Source of the DNA: Saprospiraceae bacterium
GTDB lineage: Bacteria > Bacteroidota > Bacteroidia > Chitinophagales > Saprospiraceae
NCBI GenBank assembly: GCA_020627785.1
Contig: JAHDGF010000011.1
Location: 1-64,000 of the forward strand
Direction: 5' to 3'
DNA: 64,000 nucleotides
Shown here: positions 32,553 to 41,545 of the stretch, piece after piece
How the letters are laid out: each line of letters begins with the position of its first letter
Numbering within the stretch: the first letter of the stretch is position 1
Position numbers and translations under genes: made by a program
Notes under the pieces: generated by a model
What the model was told of the DNA's origin: nothing
Databases searched by the model: none
Seen by the model: the letters and a program-made list of their open reading frames with translations, nothing else

Positions 32553-33534
32553 AAAGGCAGGGCCAAAGAAGAAGAAAAAAGCGAAACGTTTACACGAGCG
32601 GAATCGCAATCAAGATCGGTATGACTTAGAGGCTTTGATAGAAGTGAAGCCAGAGTTAAAAGAATATTTGAAACCGAATAAGCATGGTGTTGAGACCGTG
32701 GACTTTTCTCAGGCTCCCGCAGTTAAGTTATTGAATCAGGCCATCTTGAGTCATTATTATGGTGTAGTCAATTGGGACTTCCCACCAAAATATCTTTGCC
32801 CTCCGATTCCAGGCCGTGCAGATTATTTGCATTATTTAGCGGACTTATTACGAGAAGATAATTACGGAAAAATTCCGACCAAAGGCATTAAGGTTCTTGA
32901 TATAGGTACAGGCGCAAGTTGCATTTACCCCGTGATAGGAGTGACAGAATACAATTGGAATTTTATTGCCTCCGATGTAAATCCAGAGGCGGTTCATTCT
33001 GCAAAAAACATTGTTGACAATAATCCCAGCTTAATTCGAAAGATTGATTGTCGTTTGCAAAAAGATCCAAATTCATTTTTCAACGGCGTTGTAAAATCTG
33101 CAGAAAATTTTGATCTCACAATGTGTAATCCTCCTTTTCATGCTTCGATTGAAGAAGCTAGGGAAGGGAACATGAGAAAGGTTCAGAACCTAACGGGTAA
33201 AGAAGTGCTTAACCCACGAAGAAACTTTTCAGGAGTCCGGGAAGAATTAGTCTATGAAGGAGGAGAGTATGCTTTTATAAAAGCGATGATCAATGAAAGT
33301 AAAATCTTTGCAGATCAATGCTTTTGGTTTTCAACCTTAGTGTCTAAAAAAACCAATCTAGATAAAATTTATACAGTCTTGGATGCCATTGGGACACAAG
33401 AAGTGCGGACCTTAGATATGGCAACAGGAAACAAAACAAGTCGTATCGTAGCTTGGACCTTTTTATCGCCTGAGTTACAACAAGATTGGAAGAAGTCTAG
33501 ATGGTCTAAAAAGAAGTCAACAGAGGAAGAATAA
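32539..33534 (+). CDS. rlmF: 23S rRNA (adenine(1618)-N(6))-methyltransferase RlmF
   Basis: 331 residues from a GTG at 32539 that overlaps the nitrilase end. A lysine-rich N-terminal extension (residues ~1-20) is followed by LHERNRNQDRYD and the RlmF-specific VDFSQAPAVKLLNQAIL, then LCPPIPGRADYLHYLADL. SAM motif I is VLDIGTGASCIYPVIG (119-134), and the catalytic N-P-P-F is at 197-200 in LTMCNPPFHAS. It transfers a methyl group to N6 of A1618 of 23S rRNA. The motif set is diagnostic. The GTG start keeps the basic tail; no better ATG lies close by. Confidence 0.94.
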   Translation: MKRNKKAGPKKKKKAKRLHERNRNQDRYDLEALIEVKPELKEYLKPNKHGVETVDFSQAPAVKLLNQAILSHYYGVVNWDFPPKYLCPPIPGRADYLHYLADLLREDNYGKIPTKGIKVLDIGTGASCIYPVIGVTEYNWNFIASDVNPEAVHSAKNIVDNNPSLIRKIDCRLQKDPNSFFNGVVKSAENFDLTMCNPPFHASIEEAREGNMRKVQNLTGKEVLNPRRNFSGVREELVYEGGEYAFIKAMINESKIFADQCFWFSTLVSKKTNLDKIYTVLDAIGTQEVRTLDMATGNKTSRIVAWTFLSPELQQDWKKSRWSKKKSTEEE

Positions 33535-33681
33535 GTTGAAATTAAAAAATGTTTTTGAACAAGATTTGCCTCGTTCATTTCATTCACTCGTCACAGGATT
33601 TGTCTAACACGATTGCACTTTTTTATACTTGTAGATAAACTCCTGTCCATCCTCTTAAATCCTCTCATCCTGTTCTGAACC

Positions 33682-34050
33682 TTAATACTGCCCCGTACTC
33701 AACATCACCAAAGTGCACGCATGAACAATCTCAATTCCTGCTTCCTTTGCTCGCTTGGCTAATCGTGGATTCTCAGCCCCGGGATTAAAAATCATACGTT
33801 TAGGCTTCAATCCAATCAAGTAATCTTCTGAAACTTCCAGTCGATCTTCGCCTACATAAATGGTGATGGTGTCAATATCTTCGAATTCAGTTCCAACTTT
33901 TTCAATAGAAACTCCCTTTACTTCACCTTCTCTCAATCCCACAGCAACCGTTTCTATCTCGTGATCTTGAAGCATTTTTATGGCCTTATTTGAATGACGT
34001 TGCTCTTTAAGCGAGGCGCCCATGACCAATGTTCGTTTATTTTGTTTCAT
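33682..34050 (-). CDS. CoA-binding (YccU-like) protein
   Basis: 122 residues, the whole length of the CoA-binding domain of the YccU type. It has an N-terminal Rossmann strand and loop (RTLVMGASLKEQRHSNKAIKMLQDHEIETVAVG), then PKRMIFNPGAENPRLAKRAKEAGIEIVHACTLVMLSTGQY. The N-P-G-x-E-N and C-T-L-V-M-L pattern is typical. It binds CoA in the cytoplasm; the physiological function is unknown. It is transcribed alone, divergent from the M49-like peptidase gene. Confidence 0.85.
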   Translation of the reverse strand: MKQNKRTLVMGASLKEQRHSNKAIKMLQDHEIETVAVGLREGEVKGVSIEKVGTEFEDIDTITIYVGEDRLEVSEDYLIGLKPKRMIFNPGAENPRLAKRAKEAGIEIVHACTLVMLSTGQY

Positions 34051-34139
34051 ACTTTATTAACAAACAAATTCTAAATAAGATTCAGTTTGTTAAATTGTGT
34101 ACGTAATTTTTAATTCCCCTTAATTTTTAAAACTAAAAG

Positions 34140-35783
34140 ATGAATAAGTTATTTTTCCTCTTGGCCTTTTCTTTCGTGATTGTCGGTTGTAAGGATGCCG
34201 CAAAATCTGATAATAATGCTACTGCCGCATCCACAAGGGAGGCCATGTCACCCGAAGATGCTTTACTGGCTAAGTATATTCCATTTCGATTAGAAGCAGA
34301 TCTTAGTCACCTTTCGGATAACCAAAAGCAGATTGTGTCTAAATTAATTGATGCAGCGAAGATTGTAGATGGAATGTTTTGGTATGAGGCAGTTGGTGAT
34401 AAGGAAGAATTTTTGGGTAAGATCACAGACCCCAAGCTAAAGAAGTTTGCCATGATCAATTATGGTCCCTGGGATCGATTGAATGGAAATAAGCCATTCA
34501 TAGAAGGTTATGGAGAGAAGCCCGCTGGCGCAAATTTTTATCCTGCAGACATGACCAAAGAAGAATTTGAAGCAAGTGATTTAACGGATAAGAAAAACCT
34601 ATACTCTTTTGTTGTTAGAAATGATGCAGGCAAATTATATTCAATTCCGTATCACAGACATTTTGAAAAAGAGAATGGACAGATTGCTAAACTCCTAGAT
34701 GAATGTGCGGAGTTAGCAGAAGATCGAGGGTTTAAAAATTATTTGCAGCGAAGATCTAGAGCTTTGATTTCTGACTTCTATCAGGCGAGTGATTTGGCCT
34801 GGTTGGATATGAAGAACAATATGATTGATGTTGTTATCGGTCCGATTGAATCCTATGAAGATCAATTGTACGGTTATCGTACCGCACATGAAGCATATGT
34901 GTTGATCAAGGATATGGAATGGAGCAAACGATTGGCTAAGTATGCAGCCTTCCTTCCAGAATTGCAGGAAGGTTTGCCAGTACCTGCTGCCTATAAATCA
35001 GAAAAGCCAGGAAGAGATACAGAATTGAATGCCTATGATGTCGTATATTATTCTGGAGATTGTAATGCAGGGAGTAAGACCATAGCCATCAATCTTCCGA
35101 ATGATGAAACCGTGCAATTGTCCAAAGGCACACGGAGGTTACAATTGAAAAATGCGATGCGAGCTAAATTTGATAAAATCCTATTGCCTATCTCAGAACA
35201 ACTCATTGATCCAGCACAGAGAAAACACATCACCTTTGATGCCTTCTTTTCTAATACCATGTTTCATGAAGTATCTCATGGTTTGGGAATTAAAAATACA
35301 ATCAACGGTAAAGGCTTAGTGAGAGAAGCATTGAAAGAACATGCCAGCGCACTCGAAGAAGGGAAGGCTGACTTACTTGGATTATATATGATCAAGAAGG
35401 GTGAGTTGACGGAAGACCTCATGGACTATTACGTTACTTTCATGACGAGTATTTTTAGGTCTGTAAGATTCGGAGCTTCCTCCGCTCACGGTAAGGCCAA
35501 TATGATTCGATTCAACTACTTTGATAAAATGGAAGCTTTTACGAGAGATCCAGAAACTGGCTTTTATAAAATCAACTTTGAAAAATTCGAAATGGCCATG
35601 GATGAGCTTGGAGAGAAGATACTAACCTTGCAAGGGGATGGCGATTACGAGGGTGTAGCTTCTTTGGTAAATGAAATGGGTGTCATTAAATCTACCTTAC
35701 AAGGGGACTTGGACATGCTGGCCGAAAAAGGAATTCCAGTGGACGTGATTTTTGAGCAGGGGAAAGAGGTATTGGGGTTATAG
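34140..35783 (+). CDS. Lipoprotein zinc peptidase of the dipeptidyl peptidase III (M49)-like family
   Basis: 547 residues with a lipoprotein signal (LLAFSFVIVGCKD, Cys17). Zinc site: HEVSH at 376-380 followed by GLG, and a downstream EEGKAD (406-411). DPP III proper has HExxGH, whereas this group, often annotated as Zn-dependent hydrolase or fused to Nudix domains, has HEVxHGLG. Other conserved blocks are DFYQASDLAWLDMKNNMIDVVIGPIESYEDQLYGYRTAHE and IAINLPNDETVQ. It probably trims peptides outside the cytoplasm, but activity is not established. The gene is monocistronic by position. Confidence 0.82.
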   Translation: MNKLFFLLAFSFVIVGCKDAAKSDNNATAASTREAMSPEDALLAKYIPFRLEADLSHLSDNQKQIVSKLIDAAKIVDGMFWYEAVGDKEEFLGKITDPKLKKFAMINYGPWDRLNGNKPFIEGYGEKPAGANFYPADMTKEEFEASDLTDKKNLYSFVVRNDAGKLYSIPYHRHFEKENGQIAKLLDECAELAEDRGFKNYLQRRSRALISDFYQASDLAWLDMKNNMIDVVIGPIESYEDQLYGYRTAHEAYVLIKDMEWSKRLAKYAAFLPELQEGLPVPAAYKSEKPGRDTELNAYDVVYYSGDCNAGSKTIAINLPNDETVQLSKGTRRLQLKNAMRAKFDKILLPISEQLIDPAQRKHITFDAFFSNTMFHEVSHGLGIKNTINGKGLVREALKEHASALEEGKADLLGLYMIKKGELTEDLMDYYVTFMTSIFRSVRFGASSAHGKANMIRFNYFDKMEAFTRDPETGFYKINFEKFEMAMDELGEKILTLQGDGDYEGVASLVNEMGVIKSTLQGDLDMLAEKGIPVDVIFEQGKEVLGL

Positions 35784-35903
35784 AATTCTGATAAGAATGA
35801 GTCGAAATGGAGACTGCAAATTAGTTTCAGTAAATAGTCATAGTATTGTATATGGAATTTATTTTATAGGGAATTCAAGCGCGCGTAAATAAAATCGGTA
35901 ATT

Positions 35904-37343
35904 ATGAATACATCTAAGTTATTTTTCTTTTTTACCTTCTTGATTATTTCAGAGTTTGTTTATTGCCAGGATATTAATTTTTTAGATCAAACCTTCAAGC
36001 AATATTTATTAAATCATATACCTACAATAGATCTTGACAATGATGGCGAGATATCAGTAGGTGAAGCAGTTGCAACTAAAGTATTAAACCTTGATGTAAT
36101 TGATCCAGAGTATGATACCATAATAAGTCTTAGTGGAATTGAAAATTTTTCTGAATTAGAAAGTCTTACCATAATTGATCATCCGATTGATTTTGAGGAT
36201 TTTGGTATTTTTCCTAAGCTTAATTCATTGGATGTTAAGCATAATAAATTGATTTCAATAGAGCTTTCAAGTAACATTAATTTATTAGACTTAGAGATTT
36301 TAAACCCTCTTAATAATATAAATCTTTCTCAAGTTAAGGCTCTGAAAAGAATGCTTTTAGGTGAGACTAATTTAACTGAACTTGAATTTCCAGAAAACAG
36401 TAGCTTGAATTATCTTTTTCTTACGACAAATGATTTGTTGCCAAACATTAATTTTAAACCTTTATCAAACTTAGACACAGTCTGGTTGTATTATAATCCA
36501 TTGATGGATTCACTGGATGTTTCTCAGAACCTAAATTTGGAATATGTAGTTCTTTTTGCAACCTATTTTGAAAATTTAGATTTTTCAAATAATAACAATC
36601 TTAAATTTCTAGATTGTAGGTTCAATATAACGGAGGAACTAAACCTAGGGAACGCCGTAAATTTGGTTGATTTATTTTGTGCAAAAAATCCGATTAAATC
36701 ATTGGATCTCAGCACCAATATAAACTTAGAACAACTTGTTAGTTTTGATTGTCAACTGGAGGAACTTGATCTATGTAATAATGTAAACTTGATTGATGTG
36801 CGGGTAGAAGGGAATTTGCTTAAAACACTCGATGTGTCTACTTGCCCCAATTTAGAAATTTTAATTGCAGGAGATAATTTATTGGAATCAGTTAATATCA
36901 TGAATACTGAATTTGAGTATACTGCAGGTTCAGGATTTGATCGATTAAATTTATTTCAGAATCACTTTACACTTCACGAAATTTGTGTGGAGCCGGAGGA
37001 TACAATCAAGCTTGGGTATTTATGCAATTATTATGAACATTTAAATGTTTCTTATAGCTCAGATTGTATCAGTGATTGTGTGCAAGAACCTGAAGAGTTT
37101 TTAAGTGAACACATTAATATTTATCCCATACCAGCAAATGATCAAATATTTATTACCTCCCAGAAAAAAATCTCAGTAGTTGAAATATTGACCATAGGAG
37201 GAAGAACTGTCTTTAAAGATGAAAGTTTGTCCACTTCCTTTTATACTTATGATATAGGTGAAATGGAAGATGGGTTTTATGTAATGCGTTTAATTGATGC
37301 CGAAGGAACATCTTTAGGTAAAATTTTTACCATCGCTCGGTAA
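35904..37343 (+). CDS. Leucine-rich repeat protein with T9SS sorting domain
   Basis: 479 residues. A signal peptide (FTFLIISEFVYCQ) is followed by an EF-hand or dockerin-like acidic loop DLDNDGEISVGEA (43-55), then about 14 LRR units of ~20-21 residues with the pattern LDxSxNxNLExLxxxxN (for example LDLSTNINLEQLVSF, LDLCNNVNLIDVRVEGN, LDVSTCPNLEILIAGDN). The last ~75 residues are a T9SS type A domain (IYPIPANDQIFITSQ ... GFYVMRLIDAEGTSLGKIFTIAR). The LRR fold suggests protein or glycan binding at the surface. It ends convergent with the BlaI/M56 operon. Confidence 0.84.
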   Translation: MNTSKLFFFFTFLIISEFVYCQDINFLDQTFKQYLLNHIPTIDLDNDGEISVGEAVATKVLNLDVIDPEYDTIISLSGIENFSELESLTIIDHPIDFEDFGIFPKLNSLDVKHNKLISIELSSNINLLDLEILNPLNNINLSQVKALKRMLLGETNLTELEFPENSSLNYLFLTTNDLLPNINFKPLSNLDTVWLYYNPLMDSLDVSQNLNLEYVVLFATYFENLDFSNNNNLKFLDCRFNITEELNLGNAVNLVDLFCAKNPIKSLDLSTNINLEQLVSFDCQLEELDLCNNVNLIDVRVEGNLLKTLDVSTCPNLEILIAGDNLLESVNIMNTEFEYTAGSGFDRLNLFQNHFTLHEICVEPEDTIKLGYLCNYYEHLNVSYSSDCISDCVQEPEEFLSEHINIYPIPANDQIFITSQKKISVVEILTIGGRTVFKDESLSTSFYTYDIGEMEDGFYVMRLIDAEGTSLGKIFTIAR

Positions 37344-37390
37344 ATTTTGAGACTTTAAATTACTTTAAGAATATTATTGGTCTTTATATT

Positions 37391-37441
37391 TAATAAAAGG
37401 GGGGCGCCTAATTCCTTGAACTAAGCCCCCCGTCCTCGTCT
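37391..37441 (-). terminator. Terminator of the BlaI/M56 operon
   Basis: Arms GGGGGGC (37399-37405) and GCCCCCC (37435-37441) are perfectly complementary with a 29-nt loop. On the minus strand the stem is followed by TTTTATTAAATAT, so it serves the leftward operon. The G/C-only stem is conspicuous in this AT-rich DNA. Confidence 0.7.
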
Positions 37442-37477
37442 AATTGTTTCCTCTTTAAACGATTGAAGTTGTATCTT

Positions 37478-39565
37478 TTAGTAACTTTTCAACTCCCGTT
37501 TTTTCTTTGCTTTTTCTTCTTTCAGATATTTCTTGTACTCTTTCCATCGCTCAGCTTTTTCCTTTTTTGTAGCCTTTGATTCATTGGAATTAAATTCATA
37601 ATCATCCATGAAATCTTCTAGATTAAGACGATAAACATGCATCACTGAATCAATGGAATAATTCAGATTGTTTGTTTTTTCATTGATGTGTATCATAATG
37701 CTGTCTAGCTTGATTCCGTTTGGAAGATCATCAGGCGAGAAGTCCCATTCCTTCATATGGAAAACCTTAGCACTATCCATTTTTTCGAATATGTGATTCA
37801 ATTCTTCCTCATATTCGTACATATCGTCTTTTAATTTTTTCTTGAATTTTAAACCTTTCTTCCGTAAATCCTTGATGTAAATTTCGAAATTTTCTGAATC
37901 CCAAAAATCTATGTCTTCGAGTAAAGGGTGCTCTTCAATGATAGAATCAATGTATACTTTTTTATCTCCAATTTTATTTTCCCATACTGAAATTTGAAAT
38001 TCAGCTTCTTTCCTTGCATCAGCAACATCTTGGCTATCGATTTTTATATGCCAGACGTTCTCCTCAATATTTTTTAGCGCATGCTCTAATTTATCTTCAC
38101 CTTTGATTAACATCCGTTCGACTGATTCAATAATTGAGTCAATGTTCATGCTATCCGTAATCTGCGAAAGCATAGCAGGGTAGAGCATCGATGCTTGCAT
38201 GCTGCTATTGCCAGCATTTAGGTTAAACACTCTGTCTTCTAATTCATTTTTTTTGCCAGAAATTCTTTGTTCATATTTTGAATAATCTTCTTCGGCAATT
38301 TTTTTGCCGTTGATTCTTAAGGATGATATCTTTCCATTTTCATAAGAAACATCTACCCTCGATCCATCATCAAACCACATCATTTCACAATTTGATTTCC
38401 TCTCATTGGGTAAGGTGTCTAGAGGAATGAAAGCTTGATCTTCATCCGAATTTTCCATTCCAGCAATCATTTCTGTTTGTGGAATAATCTTTTCAGAATA
38501 CATTTCATTCACTTCTAACTTGGCAGGTGATTCACCAACACTTGCAGCCATCGACAGTAAAACAATTAGCGCGAGGAGTAAGGTACTGGTCATAATCTTT
38601 TCCATGTAGTGAGTTGTATGCTTAGTTTGGTTAAAAATTCTTTCTACCCGTTGCAATAGATAATTCTTATGCCCTCCAAATCCAAGTGCAAAACTTTTGT
38701 TTTGTGCTTCTTCACCTATTCTATACAAAGCCTTTGCATAATGTATGTCGTTGTTTACCATTCCTCTAGAAGAATCATCACAGGCGAATTCTCTTTCCTT
38801 TCTAATGACTTTCGAAATCAAGTGTACAAATGGATTAAAGAAATATACATTTTCCATAATTGTTTGGAACACATTAAATAGAAAGTCCTGCCGGACGACA
38901 TGCGATAATTCATGGATCAGAATGGACTCAACCTCTTCAATGTTTAGTTGATTAATTAATCCTATTGGAAATAAAATAATGGGCTTAAAATGTCCTAGTA
39001 ATTGAGGCGCATCTACAAGAGTCGATTCAGCAATTTCAACCAATCTATTACAACCCATAAGTTGTAACATTTGATCAACTTTTCGTTGCCATTTATCATC
39101 CTTCATTTTCGAACTACTAAACCTTAATTTTTCTAGGTAGCTCAATCCGAAAACGATACGCAATGAAAAAAGCAGTAGCCCAATCATCCATATCCATACA
39201 AGTTCGCTTGAATGATTATTTACGAGGAGCGTGAATTTTTCGAGAACATTTTGATTGGCTTGCAGAGCGCTGTTCTCAATAAAATTTGCATCTGTATTAA
39301 TAATGTTAATGGGTACTTGGTAATGATGAGGGATGTTTATTTTGGCACTTTCGTGCAAATATTGAAAGCTTACGATGGATGTAATAATTAGTATTGGAAG
39401 AGCTAGATAAGCAGTCCAATATTTTCTTGCAGAAGTTTTAAAGAATGAAAACTCAAATAATAGATAAAGCAATAAATAAATTAATCCGGCCTGCCAAAGA
39501 CTATGAATCAAAGTCCAAACTATGGCATAACTATACTCCTCTGAAATTAAGTTGCCTATAATCAT
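37478..39565 (-). CDS. M56 family (BlaR1-like) transmembrane metallopeptidase antirepressor
   Basis: 695 residues. N-terminal membrane segments lie at about 12-42, 50-68 and 121-142. The M56 zinc site HELSH (218-222) is followed by EREFACDDSSR, and a fourth segment (~325-342) precedes a ~350-residue extracytoplasmic domain rich in acidic/basic helices. There is no penicillin-binding domain, so this is the generic Bacteroidota BlaR1-like type whose signal is not beta-lactam. In BlaR1/MecR1 systems the signal activates the protease, which leads to cleavage of the BlaI repressor. Its start overlaps the repressor gene by 4 bp. The late domain contains long coiled-coil-like helices (EEELNHIFEKMDSAKVFHMKE). 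Confidence 0.88.
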   Translation of the reverse strand: MIIGNLISEEYSYAIVWTLIHSLWQAGLIYLLLYLLFEFSFFKTSARKYWTAYLALPILIITSIVSFQYLHESAKINIPHHYQVPINIINTDANFIENSALQANQNVLEKFTLLVNNHSSELVWIWMIGLLLFSLRIVFGLSYLEKLRFSSSKMKDDKWQRKVDQMLQLMGCNRLVEIAESTLVDAPQLLGHFKPIILFPIGLINQLNIEEVESILIHELSHVVRQDFLFNVFQTIMENVYFFNPFVHLISKVIRKEREFACDDSSRGMVNNDIHYAKALYRIGEEAQNKSFALGFGGHKNYLLQRVERIFNQTKHTTHYMEKIMTSTLLLALIVLLSMAASVGESPAKLEVNEMYSEKIIPQTEMIAGMENSDEDQAFIPLDTLPNERKSNCEMMWFDDGSRVDVSYENGKISSLRINGKKIAEEDYSKYEQRISGKKNELEDRVFNLNAGNSSMQASMLYPAMLSQITDSMNIDSIIESVERMLIKGEDKLEHALKNIEENVWHIKIDSQDVADARKEAEFQISVWENKIGDKKVYIDSIIEEHPLLEDIDFWDSENFEIYIKDLRKKGLKFKKKLKDDMYEYEEELNHIFEKMDSAKVFHMKEWDFSPDDLPNGIKLDSIMIHINEKTNNLNYSIDSVMHVYRLNLEDFMDDYEFNSNESKATKKEKAERWKEYKKYLKEEKAKKKRELKSY

Positions 39566-39954
39566 TTCGTTTGTTTTTCTTCCATGTCCTGAATGAGCTT
39601 TTTCACGGCATCAAGTTCTTCCTTTGATGCATTGCTACTACCCAAAGCCTGCATAACCAACTTCATAGCCGATCCTCTAAAAGTTGCATCTACAAATTTA
39701 TTGAGCAACTTTTTCTGGGTGTCAGCTTCCGTAACAGCAGCCTCGTATATATGCGTTCGTTGATTCGCATCCCTTGTAAGCAATTGCTTCTCCAACATGA
39801 TCTGCATCAACTTAAGCGTCGTTGTGTATCCAACCACCCGTTCTTCCTGAAGCGTCTCATTAATCTGTCTGACAGTGCATGGTCCTTTAGCCCATAATAA
39901 CTGTAAGATTTCTAATTCTGATTCTGTTGGCTGCGGCACTTTATTTCCTTTCAT
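39562..39954 (-). CDS. BlaI/MecI/CopY family transcriptional repressor
   Basis: 130 residues, the standard length. A winged helix is at the N-terminus (TESELEILQLLWAKGPCTVRQINETLQEERVVGYTTTLKLMQIMLEKQLLTRD), with a dimerisation helix toward the C-terminus. BlaI proteins bind as dimers to short palindromes and are inactivated by the M56 partner. Two candidate operators lie in the promoter region at 40010-40046, and a third copy lies upstream of the neighbouring metallopeptidase gene. Cotranslated with the M56 gene (4-bp overlap). Confidence 0.92.
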   Translation of the reverse strand: MKGNKVPQPTESELEILQLLWAKGPCTVRQINETLQEERVVGYTTTLKLMQIMLEKQLLTRDANQRTHIYEAAVTEADTQKKLLNKFVDATFRGSAMKLVMQALGSSNASKEELDAVKKLIQDMEEKQTK

Positions 39955-40001
39955 TAAATTTTAAAATTCCCAGTATTGGGTGATTAAACAATTAGACAAT
40001 G

Positions 40002-40046
40002 CAATGATATACGAAAGATTTCGTAATAACTACGAATGACTTCGTA
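40002..40046 (-). promoter_or_regulatory. Promoter with two BlaI-type operators for the BlaI/M56 operon
   Basis: Two near-perfect 16-bp palindromes, TACGAAAGATTTCGTA (40010-40025) and TACGAATGACTTCGTA (40031-40046), are centred 21 bp apart, i.e. on the same face of the helix. On the minus strand a -7-like TATCATTG (40002-40009) directly abuts the first, so bound repressor would block the promoter. The repressor's start codon is about 48 bp from the -7 element. Confidence 0.72.
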
Positions 40047-40131
40047 ATTAAGAAAAAATTAACAAATGTGTTAGGGGAGGGAAGGTCAATTTGATACTTG
40101 AATAGAAAAGGAATCGCTCTTTTCACTTCTG

Positions 40132-41325
40132 TTAATATCTGTAGTCTTCTAACTTATCGTCAGATATTGGTGGAAGCTTTGAAATTTCAGATTTGACGAA
40201 AGTCTCGAAAGAATCTTTATTAACTCCCAACATGTGCTCCAGCATTTCAAAATAATTCTCTTCGGTCTTACCAAATTGTAAAGCCTCAAAAATACCGTCC
40301 ATTCCTTTTTTGTCAATGATCTTTTGACAGATCAAGGCCCCTATGGCGTATCTGAAATCAGACATAAATTCTCCATTGGGTATATTGGTTTCAAGTGCGC
40401 TTAGGTCCTTCAATTCATAATCCGGATTAGCTTTAATAAATCGTCGCAATTTTTCCCAATGCCACTCTATATCATATCCAGTGCTTCCTCCCAAGAGTGC
40501 AGCAATTCCTTCATCCACCCATGGATGATACTGGCCATTGAATTTCGCGTAGGTATAAAGATGCACAACCTCATGTGGATAGTAGGCGGAATTGTTTCCA
40601 GCAAAAATAGTACGGTTGTAATTATCGGCCATGCCACCAGAAGCTACCGGTTGATAGCTATAAGAAAATAAATTGACACCCATCATTTCGCTTAGATCTC
40701 TCGTGTCATTGGCAACAACGTAATCAAAGGCTAAGACTTCATTTTTAAATAATTCCGCCATTTCTTTATTAAACGATTCCATTTTTTCTGCCTGAACTTT
40801 TTGGAATGAGTGGTCAGGGTGTATGATGTAATTTATCTTTCCAAATTGCTTATTCATGCAGGTTTCTTTAGAGTAGTGGGTACTGCTGAAAAATTGGAAA
40901 TTACCATCTATTCGTTTCGCATAAACAGAAATAATGTATTTAATATCTACCATCTCTTCTTCTTTTTCAGTGAAGATGGTTTTTAATAAATAAAAATCTT
41001 TCTCCACCGGTACAATTCCAATCGTTGAACATTGGAAATGACGGTCCTGTCTTGTAAGCCTACTCAAGTCAATGAGTAAGTTAACATAACTGTAATCGGG
41101 GTAGCTAAACTCATCATGATTCCACAGTGGATGATCAGTTTTTACAAAGTATCTAGAATTGAGGTACTCCTCCCAATTGGTCTGGATTTCTTGAAAGTAT
41201 TCAGCATCACTATTTTTTACATTATGATTGATGTGGTAGGTGATGTTTGAATCAGCATTAGTATCATTTTGACTTGCACAACTAAGGTGTGATACCATTA
41301 ACAACGCGAAGATTAAATTTTTCAT
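40132..41325 (-). CDS. Secreted gluzincin-type zinc metallopeptidase-like protein
   Basis: 397 residues with a signal peptide and Cys at residue 16 (LLMVSHLSCAS; possible lipoprotein, lipobox weak). After ~220 residues without a recognised domain comes a gluzincin site: YYPHEVVHLYTYAKFNGQYHPWVDEGIAALLGG with H251, E252, H255 and the third ligand E272. The layout resembles the peptidase_MA-like group. The gene carries a BlaI-type operator at 41380-41395, matching those of the adjacent BlaI/M56 operon, so its expression is likely induced when the M56 protein senses its signal. Exported proteolysis in response to envelope or peptide stress is a reasonable guess. Confidence 0.78.
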   Translation of the reverse strand: MKNLIFALLMVSHLSCASQNDTNADSNITYHINHNVKNSDAEYFQEIQTNWEEYLNSRYFVKTDHPLWNHDEFSYPDYSYVNLLIDLSRLTRQDRHFQCSTIGIVPVEKDFYLLKTIFTEKEEEMVDIKYIISVYAKRIDGNFQFFSSTHYSKETCMNKQFGKINYIIHPDHSFQKVQAEKMESFNKEMAELFKNEVLAFDYVVANDTRDLSEMMGVNLFSYSYQPVASGGMADNYNRTIFAGNNSAYYPHEVVHLYTYAKFNGQYHPWVDEGIAALLGGSTGYDIEWHWEKLRRFIKANPDYELKDLSALETNIPNGEFMSDFRYAIGALICQKIIDKKGMDGIFEALQFGKTEENYFEMLEHMLGVNKDSFETFVKSEISKLPPISDDKLEDYRY

Positions 41326-41361
41326 TTTTAATTCTTTTTTGTCTTTCTGCTGTAATGATAA

Positions 41362-41395
41362 CTAAGATATAGCAGTAGCTACGAATGATTTCGTA
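41362..41395 (-). promoter_or_regulatory. BlaI-type operator upstream of the metallopeptidase gene
   Basis: TACGAATGATTTCGTA (41380-41395) differs by one base from each of the two operators of the BlaI operon. It overlaps the -33 region of a candidate promoter whose -7-like element, TATCTTAG on the minus strand, is at 41362-41369. It begins 55 bp from the start codon, the same distance as at the repressor gene. Confidence 0.7.
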
Positions 41396-41545
41396 ATTAA
41401 TAATTTTATTTATTATTTTTTTTAGTTAGAGCTTTAGGAATCTTTTAATTCGAAAGTTATATCTGGTTTGAGATTTTAATAATTGCAATTGGTTAATTGT
41501 AGAAGCTCATAATTGTGGAACTAAAACAATTACTATCTTAAAGGA

